Assembly: GCF_963691685.1 (NCBI RefSeq)
Contig: NZ_OY829290.1
Location: 1,612,001 to 1,676,000 of the forward strand
Length of the DNA stretch: 64,000 bases
Origin: Thalassovita sp.
Lineage (GTDB): Bacteria; Pseudomonadota; Alphaproteobacteria; Rhodobacterales; Rhodobacteraceae
Reading direction: 5' to 3'
Shown: in pieces, positions 1-7,317 of the stretch
How the letters are laid out: each line of letters begins with the position of its first letter
How positions within the stretch are numbered: the first letter of the stretch is position 1
Notes under the pieces: generated by a model
Told to the model about the DNA's origin: nothing
Databases searched by the model: none
What the model saw: the letters and a program-made list of their open reading frames with translations, nothing else
Translations under genes and position numbers: made by a program

Positions 1-1175
1 CAGGCGGTGAGGTGTTTATCACCAACCGGTCCGAACTGCTTTATTGGCGGCGCCAGCAGGACGGGCAGCTGATCCCGCCGGATGGGGCCTCAACCACCTT
101 TGGGGTGCGACTGGTTGGCGGGTATGAACTGTGGCTGACCAACTGGTCCGCCTATGTGCCTGCACGTGGATTGCATCTGGCGCAGGATCTGCCCGCGATC
201 AGCATGATGGCCGAAGCCTTGATCGATGTGGACCCAGCCCGGCGGCTGGCGGGGCTACAGGCCGCAGCGGTGGCGGCGGTGTTTCTGGCCTTTGGTGCGC
301 TGTCGTTTCTGGCAACCGAACGACGGCGGGCGCTGGCGCAGGCCAATGTGATCCTTGAAAGCCGGGTGGAGGAGCGCACAGCCGAGCTGTCCCAAACCAA
401 CGAAACCCTGCGCCGCGAGGTTGCCGAACGGGTGGCCGCCGAGGTCGCGCTGAAAAAAGCGCAGGATGATCTGGTTCAGGCCGGCAAACTGTCCGCGCTG
501 GGCCAAATGTCTGCCGGGATCAGCCATGAGCTGAACCAGCCCCTGATGGCGATCCGCCAATATGCTGAAAACGGCAATGCTTTCATGGCGCGGGGCAAAC
601 CCGAAAGGGCCGAGGAAAACCTTTCGCGTATTGCGGATATGGCGGTGCGGATGGCCCGCATCATCAAAAACCTGCGCGCCTTTGCCCGCAATGAAAGCGA
701 ACCGGTCAGCAAGGTGGATCTGGTGCAGGTGGTGAACACCGCCGTGGAACTGACCGAGGCCCGGTTGAAAGCGGATTTTGTGCGTCTTGATTGGGATCCC
801 GCGCTTGCTGGCAGCCCGCTTTGGGTGCGGGCAGGGGATGTGCGCCTGACGCAGGTTCTGGTCAACCTCATCAACAACGCCGCAGATGCCATGATGGATC
901 AGGAGGAGCGGCTGGTGCAGATCGTCATCAACCCTGCCAACCCGCTCTCGGTCACCGTGCGCGATATCGGGCCCGGCATCAAAGAACCCGATAAGGTGTT
1001 TGAACCTTTCTATTCCACCAAAACAGTGGGCAGTTCCGAAGGCATGGGATTGGGGCTTTCGATTTCTTACGGTTTGGTGCAGAGCTTCGGCGGGAAAATC
1101 CGCGGCAGCAACGCTGCAACGGGGGCGATGTTCACCGTGGAGCTGGAGCCATGGACAGAGGAGGCGGTTGCATGA
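1..1175 (+). CDS. dctB: C4-dicarboxylate sensor histidine kinase DctB (5' end outside window)
   Basis: Membrane histidine kinase that senses C4-dicarboxylates (succinate, fumarate, malate) and phosphorylates DctD. The frame is open to the window edge (GGEVFITN precedes the first in-window GTG at 12), so the N-terminus is missing. Visible parts are the end of a periplasmic sensor domain, one membrane segment (about 80-100 of the visible protein), a coiled coil rich in Glu/Arg, the phosphoacceptor H-box ISHELNQPL, the N-box NLINNAADAM, and the ATP-binding G boxes DIGPGI and GMGLGLS. The stop overlaps the dctD start (ATGA), so the pair is translationally coupled. The dctPQM genes lie 4 kb downstream, which supports the C4-dicarboxylate assignment. 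Confidence 0.9.
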   Translation, partial: GGEVFITNRSELLYWRRQQDGQLIPPDGASTTFGVRLVGGYELWLTNWSAYVPARGLHLAQDLPAISMMAEALIDVDPARRLAGLQAAAVAAVFLAFGALSFLATERRRALAQANVILESRVEERTAELSQTNETLRREVAERVAAEVALKKAQDDLVQAGKLSALGQMSAGISHELNQPLMAIRQYAENGNAFMARGKPERAEENLSRIADMAVRMARIIKNLRAFARNESEPVSKVDLVQVVNTAVELTEARLKADFVRLDWDPALAGSPLWVRAGDVRLTQVLVNLINNAADAMMDQEERLVQIVINPANPLSVTVRDIGPGIKEPDKVFEPFYSTKTVGSSEGMGLGLSISYGLVQSFGGKIRGSNAATGAMFTVELEPWTEEAVA

Positions 1176-2413
1176 GCGAGGCTTTGACCATTCGCAAGGT
1201 TCTGCTGGTCGATGATGACGCCGCCGTGCGTGATGCCTTGGCGCAGACGCTGGAACTTGCGGATCTGACGCCCCTGAGCATGGGATCGTTCATTGAGGCC
1301 AAGGATCATATAGGCCCGGACTTTGACGGCGTTGTGCTGTCGGATATCCGGATGCCGGGGCGCGATGGGTTCCACCTGCTGGACTACACCCAAGACACCG
1401 ATGCTGAGCTGCCGGTGATCCTGCTGACGGGCGAAGGTGACATTCCCATGGCCGTCAAAGCCATGCGAAACGGGGCCTTTGGGTTTCTGGAAAAACCCTG
1501 TGCCTCGGCCGATCTGCTGGCGGCATTGGAACGGGCGCTGAAAACCCGCGCCTTGGTGTTGGAAAACCGGCGGATGAAGGCGCAGTTGGAAACCGGTGAT
1601 GCGGCTGCGCGGATGCTTTATGGCCAGTCCGACCTGTCTGAGGTTTTGCGTGCCCGGGCACGGCTGGCGGCGCGGGCGGGCACAGATGTCCTGGTGAACG
1701 GTGCACCGGGGTCGGGGATCTACAAGGTTGCCGAGGTTATTCACCTCTGTTCGCCAAACGCCAAAGGCCCCTTCGTGAAACGTGCAGCCCCCGCGTTGGA
1801 TCGTGCTGCCTTGGCTGAGGCTTTGGAGGCCGCGCAGGGCGGCACGCTGTTTTTGGATGACATTGGCGGGCTGGCTGCGGATGCCCAGATCGCGCTGATT
1901 GACGCGCTGGAAGCAGGTGGCGTGCGCCTGATTGCAGGTTCCACCCAGGATCTGAGCCAAGCGGTTGAACAGGGCCTCTTGCAGGCGGAGATTTACTACC
2001 GGGTTGAGGTGATGATGGTGCGCATTCCCTCCCTCAAGGAACGGCCGGAGGATATTCCGGTGCTGTTTCGACATTATGTCGCCCAAGCGGCGGAACAATC
2101 CGGTCTGGAACCCCCTGAGGTCTCACCTGAGGTCATATCGTCCCTGATGACGCGCGACTGGCCGGGCAACGCCCGCGCCCTGATGAGCGCTGCGATGCGG
2201 TTTGTGCTGGGCGAAGGCAGCACCGAGGATGACGCTGAAACCGAACTGGGCCTTGCCGAACAAATGGCGCGGGTTGAGCGATCCTTGCTGATCGCGGCGC
2301 TGCGCCGGGCGGAAGGGCGGGCCTCAAACGCGGCTCAGGCGCTGAAGCTGCCGCGCAAAACCTTCTATGACAAACTGGCCCGCTACGGCGTCAAACCAGA
2401 AGATTTTCGCTGA
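1172..2413 (+). CDS. dctD: DctD-type response regulator with degenerate AAA+ domain
   Basis: Response regulator partner of DctB, 413 residues. ATG 1172 is chosen because it overlaps the dctB stop and follows GAGGAGG; an earlier in-frame ATG at 1151 lies inside dctB. Receiver domain at about 8-120, with acidic cluster VDDD, probable phosphoacceptor Asp58 (VLSDIRMPG) and Lys108. Central AAA+ domain at about 145-340, and a C-terminal Fis-type helix-turn-helix (NAAQALKLPRKTFYDKL). The AAA+ domain is abnormal. The Walker A segment reads GAPGSGIYK with no Lys after the last Gly, the Walker B acid pair is DD rather than DE, and no GAFTGA loop is found between them. Canonical ATP-driven activation of sigma-54 RNA polymerase therefore looks unlikely. 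DNA binding and phosphorylation look intact. Confidence 0.87.
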   Translation: MSEALTIRKVLLVDDDAAVRDALAQTLELADLTPLSMGSFIEAKDHIGPDFDGVVLSDIRMPGRDGFHLLDYTQDTDAELPVILLTGEGDIPMAVKAMRNGAFGFLEKPCASADLLAALERALKTRALVLENRRMKAQLETGDAAARMLYGQSDLSEVLRARARLAARAGTDVLVNGAPGSGIYKVAEVIHLCSPNAKGPFVKRAAPALDRAALAEALEAAQGGTLFLDDIGGLAADAQIALIDALEAGGVRLIAGSTQDLSQAVEQGLLQAEIYYRVEVMMVRIPSLKERPEDIPVLFRHYVAQAAEQSGLEPPEVSPEVISSLMTRDWPGNARALMSAAMRFVLGEGSTEDDAETELGLAEQMARVERSLLIAALRRAEGRASNAAQALKLPRKTFYDKLARYGVKPEDFR

Positions 2414-2506
2414 AGATTATGACAGCCGAAACCGGGTTGTGGGGCGAGACTTGATTGCAACTGCGCTCACGGCGTATCTTTAGGTATTGGTTTAGGAGTT
2501 AGTGTT

Positions 2507-3511
2507 ATGGCCCGTAATGGCGCAGAGATTCGACGTGTGTCCCGTCCTTTCATGCAGGCCGATGACCGCCGTGCATGGATTGAGTTTGGCGCGACCTTCC
2601 TATTATTCTTGCTGGCCCTGATCACCGCGTTGAATGCGATCGGGACCTGGCTGATCCTGATCCCGGCTGTTCTGTTGACCACTGCAACGGCGCTGCGGAT
2701 CTATATGATCCAGCATGATTGCCTGCACCGGGCCTTTTTCAGCACCGACCGGATGAACGATATTTTGGGGACACTGATTTCCCCCATCGCGATGACGCCC
2801 TATCAGGCGACCCGTTATATCCACAATCAGCACCACGCCCATGTTGCCGATCTGGACCGGCGCGACACCTTTGAGATCTACGTGATGACCGTCAAAGAAT
2901 GGCAGGAGGCCAGCTGGTTCCGCCGCCTTTGGTACCGGGCCTATCGCAGCCCGATCACGCTGATCCTTGTGGGGCCGTTTGTGTTCTGGGTGATCCTGCG
3001 GCGCTTCCCCTTGGCGGCATTGAAAACTGGGTTAGGGGAGTTGTTGCTGCACAATGTGCTGTTCTTCCTCTTCAACCTGGCCATCTGGGCCTATGCGGGC
3101 TGGGCGGGCATCGCGGTCTGGTACGCCGCGGTCTATATCGCCTGCGCGGGGGGCGCATTGATCCCTTACTGCGTGCACAATTTTGAAAATGTGCATTGGG
3201 GGGTGAAGCCGGGGCTGGATTTTGAAACCGCAGCGCTTGAGGGATCATCGGTTCTGGATTGGGGGCCATTGGCGGATCTGGTCACAATGAACATTGCCTA
3301 TCACGATCTGCACCACCTCTATGCCAAGATCCCGGGATACAAACTGAAAGCGGCGCATCAGGCGTTGGAGGATGCTGGGTTGATCCAGTCCGAGAAGATC
3401 GGTTTCATCGACTCGCTCAAATGCCTGCGCTGGAAACTATACGACGAAGACGCGTTGAAAATGGTGCCGTTCCCCCGTGGGCCGGTCGCCGCAACAACGC
3501 CAGCTGAATGA
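2507..3511 (+). CDS. Fatty acid desaturase family membrane protein
   Basis: Predicted membrane di-iron desaturase, 334 residues. ATG 2507 follows AGGAG at 2494. The three histidine boxes of the family are present: HDCLH (about residue 71), HNQHHAH (about 105) and YHDLHHLY (about 266), which should bind the two irons. Several hydrophobic segments lie at about 28-65, 148-170 and 185-225. These enzymes introduce double bonds into acyl chains or hydroxylate lipids at the cytoplasmic membrane; the exact substrate (phospholipid acyl chain, carotenoid or ornithine lipid) cannot be told from sequence. It is separate from dctBD (93 bp gap) and followed by a lipoprotein gene on the same strand. Confidence 0.85.
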   Translation: MARNGAEIRRVSRPFMQADDRRAWIEFGATFLLFLLALITALNAIGTWLILIPAVLLTTATALRIYMIQHDCLHRAFFSTDRMNDILGTLISPIAMTPYQATRYIHNQHHAHVADLDRRDTFEIYVMTVKEWQEASWFRRLWYRAYRSPITLILVGPFVFWVILRRFPLAALKTGLGELLLHNVLFFLFNLAIWAYAGWAGIAVWYAAVYIACAGGALIPYCVHNFENVHWGVKPGLDFETAALEGSSVLDWGPLADLVTMNIAYHDLHHLYAKIPGYKLKAAHQALEDAGLIQSEKIGFIDSLKCLRWKLYDEDALKMVPFPRGPVAATTPAE

Positions 3512-3595
3512 GCAACTAGGGGAGGTCGCAGCGCCAGACCAGATCGAACAAGGGGTGAATGTTCGGCACTGCGACAACACAGAGGGGTGGACCAC

Positions 3596-3612
3596 CGCTG
3601 ATCTGATCAGCG
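3596..3612. promoter_or_regulatory. 17-bp palindrome before the lipoprotein gene
   Basis: Perfect inverted repeat with 7-bp arms CGCTGAT / ATCAGCG around CTG, directly upstream of the Shine-Dalgarno GAGGAGG of the gene starting at 3630. It could be an operator or an mRNA hairpin close to the ribosome site. No protein is assigned. Confidence 0.4.
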
Positions 3613-3629
3613 CAGAGGAGGTCTGTCCA

Positions 3630-4517
3630 ATGACATGTTTTTTCTTCGCAAAGAACCTGCGTCCAGCGGCACTGGCAATCGCGGCCTGTTTTGGTCTGTC
3701 GGCCTGTCTGGCGGCAAACACCGCGCTTGCCCCGGCGTCCGTGCCAAACCTGGCAGAGGCCGAAGCGCCCGAGGTCACTCGCACAACGCCAGACTGGCTG
3801 AACCTGCATTTCGAAATTTCCGACCGCTCCGCCCGACTGCCGCAGTTTTCTTGGGATCAGGTGATCTTTCACGCCAAGCCTGGCGATTGTTCCAAACATC
3901 GGGATGCGGCTGGCCCCAGCGACTGTGCCACCCGCACCACCCGGTCCGTCATCGCCAAAAACCAGATCTGGCAGCAGGAGCTGGATTTTAAGGTTGGCCA
4001 ACGCTACCTGCTGACCTTCGATTTCTGGGTCGATCCGGACTTCATTGCCAGTGGCAGCCCGGCAAAAGTTTCCCTCGCCCGGTGGTATGGCAGCCGGCTG
4101 TCACAAAACCCCTTGTTTGAGGTGGAGTTAGACGCGCGGCGTGGGGTGACGTTTTTGGGCACAACCTGCGTGTCCGCAAAGGACTTGGGCGGCTGGCATC
4201 GTTTCAGCGTGCGGATGCGGCTGGCCGAGGATGACACCGGCTTTGTTGAGATGCGTTGCGATAGTGCGCTGAAGGTGGGGCAGCCGCTGCTGGCGAAAAG
4301 CAACATCGTGACAACGCAGCCCTGGCGCTGTGCCTTTGGTGCGCCCTGTCGGCGCAAATACCCGACGCCGGATCAATTCAGCGTCGAGCTGGGCATCATC
4401 GCAGACCCGGTGCGCGGCCGTTTTGCCCCACTGCCCGCCGAGGGGCTGACCGTTCGAATGAAACGGATCGAAGTGAAGCGCCTCCTGGTGATCATCGGCC
4501 GCGTGGAGGACCTGTAA
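3630..4517 (+). CDS. Putative lipoprotein of unknown function
   Basis: A 295-residue protein that I cannot assign to a named family. ATG 3630 is preferred over earlier in-frame starts because it follows GAGGAGG and begins a lipoprotein signal: a Lys/Arg n-region, an Ala/Leu-rich core and the lipobox LSAC (Cys at about 24). The mature part has little hydrophobicity and segments such as YLLTFDFWVDP and TVRMKRIEVKR that look beta-rich. It also has several Cys residues (GDCSKH, CATRT, GTTCVS, MRCDS, RCAF, APCRRK) that could form disulfides in the periplasm. A concanavalin-like or polysaccharide-lyase-like jelly roll is possible but only a guess. Same strand as the desaturase with a 118 bp gap. 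Confidence 0.7.
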   Translation: MTCFFFAKNLRPAALAIAACFGLSACLAANTALAPASVPNLAEAEAPEVTRTTPDWLNLHFEISDRSARLPQFSWDQVIFHAKPGDCSKHRDAAGPSDCATRTTRSVIAKNQIWQQELDFKVGQRYLLTFDFWVDPDFIASGSPAKVSLARWYGSRLSQNPLFEVELDARRGVTFLGTTCVSAKDLGGWHRFSVRMRLAEDDTGFVEMRCDSALKVGQPLLAKSNIVTTQPWRCAFGAPCRRKYPTPDQFSVELGIIADPVRGRFAPLPAEGLTVRMKRIEVKRLLVIIGRVEDL

Positions 4518-4520
4518 CGA

Positions 4521-5141
4521 CTACCTGCTGGCCGCCATCAAGGCACCGCCGCCTAGATACAGGCCGCCGGTGGCCATTTTGATTTGGCGTTGGGCGGTGG
4601 GGCTGGTCAGGCGCTGGCGCAGCCGTTCCGCCAGCAGCGCATAGGCCAGCAACGAAATTCCGGCGATCACGATGGAGGTCACAATCAGCTGAACATAGCT
4701 GATCCAAGTGCTGTGGGCCGGATCCAGAAACTGCGACAGGAAGGCCAGATAGAACACCAGTGATTTTGGATTGAGCAGGGCGGTCAGGAAGCCGGAGCGA
4801 AAGCTGCCTTTGACGGACTGCGGGGCAGGCGCATCGCTCGGGACCGCCTTGGTGCGCCGGGCCAGACGCAGCTGGGTGACGCCAAGCCACAGTAGATAGG
4901 CAATGCCGGCCCATTTGATCGCCTGAAACAGAACGGCAGAGCTGGCCAAGACAGCGCCCAGACCTGCCAGCGCCCCTAGGATCAGCCCCAAACCACCCAG
5001 CAATGCACCGGCAAGACAAGCCATCGCACCGCGCATCCCAAGGGAGAGCGCTTGACCGATGATCAGCAACACACTGGGTCCGGGAATAAGCGACAGGACC
5101 AAACAGGCCATCGCGTAGCTGCCCCAACTTTCAAAACTCAT
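4521..5141 (-). CDS. LysE/RhtB family amino-acid exporter
   Basis: Cytoplasmic membrane exporter, 206 residues, with about six hydrophobic segments. The start at 5141 is chosen for its AGGAGG box; the longer open frame to 5405 would add a non-conserved tail across the divergent promoter region. Family marks are the N-terminal LSLIPGPSVLLIIGQ motif and the loop NPKSLVFYLAFLSQF. Members export amino acids or derivatives such as lysine, threonine or homoserine lactone; the substrate is not predictable here. It converges with the lipoprotein gene and diverges from dctP. Confidence 0.85.
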   Translation of the reverse strand: MSFESWGSYAMACLVLSLIPGPSVLLIIGQALSLGMRGAMACLAGALLGGLGLILGALAGLGAVLASSAVLFQAIKWAGIAYLLWLGVTQLRLARRTKAVPSDAPAPQSVKGSFRSGFLTALLNPKSLVFYLAFLSQFLDPAHSTWISYVQLIVTSIVIAGISLLAYALLAERLRQRLTSPTAQRQIKMATGGLYLGGGALMAASR

Positions 5142-5304
5142 CCCAATCCTCCTGACCGGTGGCGGTGCCGGTCTGCAAAACGATGCGCCAGAACAACGCG
5201 TCTCGGCTGAGTCTGTCCAGACAAATGTGCATTGATCGGCGGCAATTGGGCGAAATTTGCGCCGATTTGATAAGCAGTGAGGAATCATTGGTCCCCGGCA
5301 AGGG

Positions 5305-5322
5305 TGTGCGAAATTCCGCACA
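5305..5322. promoter_or_regulatory. Probable DctD-binding site 1
   Basis: Inverted repeat TGTGCG-N6-CGCACA (central AAATTC). Its shape resembles the upstream activator sites known for rhizobial DctD. It lies 220 bp before the dctP start and 33 bp (start to start) from site 2, so both face the same side of the helix. Confidence 0.65.
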
Positions 5323-5337
5323 AGCCTGCCAGCGCCC

Positions 5338-5355
5338 TGTGCGGGAAATCGCACA
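5338..5355. promoter_or_regulatory. Probable DctD-binding site 2
   Basis: Second copy of TGTGCG-N6-CGCACA (central GGAAAT). Arms are identical to site 1. The three-turn spacing supports cooperative binding of a dimeric regulator, most simply the DctD encoded 3 kb upstream. Confidence 0.65.
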
Positions 5356-5542
5356 GTTTTGTGAAGGGGCGCGGCTGCACAGACGATACGCGCGATGAAA
5401 AACACTTATTTCCAGTGCCTTATGTCATATTTTGAACTTCGCGTCGCTTTTCCTTGAGCCGGTTTCACAGATTGGAAACTCTGTCATCGCTGCGCCCGGA
5501 GGGGGCGCCAAAGAAACAAATGATCTCTCGGGAGGAGACATT

Positions 5543-6550
5543 ATGAAATTTCTGACCACCGCCGCGGCCGCAATGGCCCTGACCGTGTCCGCATCGGCCG
5601 TTATGGCCTCGGGCGCCTGTGACGACGGCGAAATCGTCATCAAGTTCAGCCACGTGACCAACACCGACAAGCACCCGAAAGGCATTGCTGCCTCGCTGCT
5701 GGAAAAACGTGTGAACGAAGAGATGAACGGCAAAGCCTGTATGGAGGTTTTCCCGAACTCGACGCTTTACAACGACAACCAGGTTCTGGAAGCGATGCTG
5801 CAGGGCGACGTTCAGCTGGCCGCACCGTCGCTGTCGAAGTTTGAGCAATTCACCAAACAGTTCCGCATCTTCGACCTGCCGTTCATGTTCAAAAACATCG
5901 ACGCGGTTGATGAGTTCCAGAACTCCGAAACCGGTCAGGCGATGAAAGAATCGATGACCCGCCGTGGCCTGCTGGGCCTGGCCTTCTGGCACAATGGCAT
6001 GAAGCAGATGTCGGCCAACAAGCCGCTGGAAATGCCGACCGACGCTGCTGGCCTGAAGTTCCGCGTTCAAAACTCGGAAGTGCTGAAAGCACAGATGGCC
6101 GCTCTGGGTGGCAGCCCGCAGCCGATGGCCTTCTCGGAAGTGTACGGCGCGCTGCAGACCGGCGTTGTGGATGGTCAGGAAAACACCTGGTCCAACATCT
6201 ACGGCAAGAAGTTCTTCGAAGTGCAGGACGGCACCACCGAGACCAACCACGGTATCATCGACTATCTGGTTGTGACCTCGACCGATTTCTGGGACTCGCT
6301 GCCTGACGATGTACGTGACCAGCTGGGCACCATCATCAGCGAAGTGACCACCCTGCGTAACGCCGAGTCGACCGCTGTGAACGCAGCCGCCAAAGAATCG
6401 GTGATCGAAGCTGGTGGCGTTGTCCGCTCGCTGAACGACGAGCAGCGCGCAGCATGGGTTGAGGCGATGAAGCCGGTTTGGACCCAGTTCGAAGGTGACG
6501 TTGGCGCAGACAACATCGCCGCCGCGCAGGCGATCAACGCCAAGCACTAA
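5543..6550 (+). CDS. dctP: TRAP transporter C4-dicarboxylate-binding protein DctP
   Basis: Periplasmic solute-binding subunit of the DctPQM TRAP transporter, 335 residues. ATG 5543 follows GGGAGGAG; the frame is open further upstream but those codons lie in the 5' untranslated region. The N-terminus is a Sec signal peptide (Lys, Ala-rich core, cleavage near VMASG). The mature protein has the DctP family layout, with an opening IVIKFSHVTN and the conserved central KFRVQNSEV, whose Arg binds the substrate carboxylate, followed by GVVDGQENTW. First gene of the dctPQM operon; a hairpin follows the stop and should lower read-through to dctQM. Confidence 0.93.
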   Translation: MKFLTTAAAAMALTVSASAVMASGACDDGEIVIKFSHVTNTDKHPKGIAASLLEKRVNEEMNGKACMEVFPNSTLYNDNQVLEAMLQGDVQLAAPSLSKFEQFTKQFRIFDLPFMFKNIDAVDEFQNSETGQAMKESMTRRGLLGLAFWHNGMKQMSANKPLEMPTDAAGLKFRVQNSEVLKAQMAALGGSPQPMAFSEVYGALQTGVVDGQENTWSNIYGKKFFEVQDGTTETNHGIIDYLVVTSTDFWDSLPDDVRDQLGTIISEVTTLRNAESTAVNAAAKESVIEAGGVVRSLNDEQRAAWVEAMKPVWTQFEGDVGADNIAAAQAINAKH

Positions 6551-6565
6551 GCTTTTCTGCAATCG

Positions 6566-6601
6566 GGAAACCCGGTCCGCCTTTTCGGGCCGGGTTTTCT
6601 A
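6566..6601 (+). terminator. Hairpin between dctP and dctQ
   Basis: Stem AAACCCGGTCCG / CGGGCCGGGTTT around a short CCTTTT loop, followed by TTTTCTAT. It fits an intrinsic terminator or an attenuating, 3'-protecting hairpin that gives more binding protein than permease mRNA. Confidence 0.7.
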
Positions 6602-6631
6602 TATCCGAAATTCCTAAAAAGGGGGCGGGAC

Positions 6632-7312
6632 ATGTCGGGACACTATGAACCGAAAACTGCTTTCTCGCGGTTCGTACACGAGTTCGAAGAAACCTTTATC
6701 GCCATCATTCTGGGGCTGATGACCATCATCACCTTCATCAATGTGGTGCTGCGCTATGGGTTCAACACTGGTTTGATCTGGGGGCTGGAGGCAACTGCGT
6801 TTCTGTTTGCTTGGCTGGTTCTGTTTGGCATGAGCTATGCGGTCAAGGTGACCGCGCATCTGGGTGTGGATGCTGTTTTGAACGCAGTGCCGCCAGCGCT
6901 GCGCCGGGTATTGGGTTTTGTCGCGGCGGCTATCTGTCTGGCCTATGCCTTTCTGCTGATGAAGGGGGCCTGGGACTATTGGGCGCCGTTTGCCGGTTTT
7001 GACGCCACCACGGGGCGCTGGTTCCCGACCGGCTTTGCCAACAGCCGGGATCAGGCCTGGTATGAGGTGGGCGACATCTACATGGTTGAATGGCTGCGCT
7101 TTATCGAGCCGATTTTCAATCAGGGTGAAGCCTATGAGAAACTGCCGCGTTTCATCCCCTATGTGATGCTGCCCATCGGCGCGGCGCTGCTGCTGTTCCG
7201 CTTTGTGCAGGCCACCCTGCGCCTGATCCGCGGTGAGCAGGAAAGCCTCATCGTCAGCCACGAAGCCGAAGACGCGGTCGACGAAGTCCGCCACCAGAAC
7301 GCAGAGGACTAA
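6632..7312 (+). CDS. dctQ: TRAP transporter small permease DctQ
   Basis: Small membrane subunit of the C4-dicarboxylate TRAP transporter, 226 residues. It starts at ATG 6632 after a GGGGGCGGGA purine box. The four-helix DctQ core is visible (helices about 18-45, 50-72, 88-110 and 178-200). Between helices 3 and 4 sits a long polar insertion (about 115-175, rich in Trp, Asp and Tyr) that makes the protein longer than typical 160-190-residue members. It ends in a charged cytoplasmic tail. dctM begins 5 bp after its stop, so the two are co-translated. Confidence 0.9.
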   Translation: MSGHYEPKTAFSRFVHEFEETFIAIILGLMTIITFINVVLRYGFNTGLIWGLEATAFLFAWLVLFGMSYAVKVTAHLGVDAVLNAVPPALRRVLGFVAAAICLAYAFLLMKGAWDYWAPFAGFDATTGRWFPTGFANSRDQAWYEVGDIYMVEWLRFIEPIFNQGEAYEKLPRFIPYVMLPIGAALLLFRFVQATLRLIRGEQESLIVSHEAEDAVDEVRHQNAED

Positions 7313-7317
7313 GTCAG

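Larger units (their letters stand above)
5142..5542. other. Divergent intergenic region lysE / dctP
   Basis: About 400 bp with no convincing gene. It carries two DctD-type palindromes (annotated separately) and must hold the dctP promoter. I looked for a -24/-12 sigma-54 promoter (TGGCAC-N5-TTGC) and found none. AT-rich stretches at 5396-5440 could hold a sigma-70 type -10 element, but no clean match was found. Confidence 0.5.

Noticed and set aside
1067..2098. Minus-strand frame of 343 codons opposite dctB/dctD
   Set aside because: It overlaps two well-supported genes and its product is a His/Gln/Arg-rich shadow.
5142..5542. Sigma-54 (-24/-12) promoter for dctP
   Set aside because: Expected from the DctBD context, but no GG-N10-GC element of the TGGCAC-N5-TTGC type was found.
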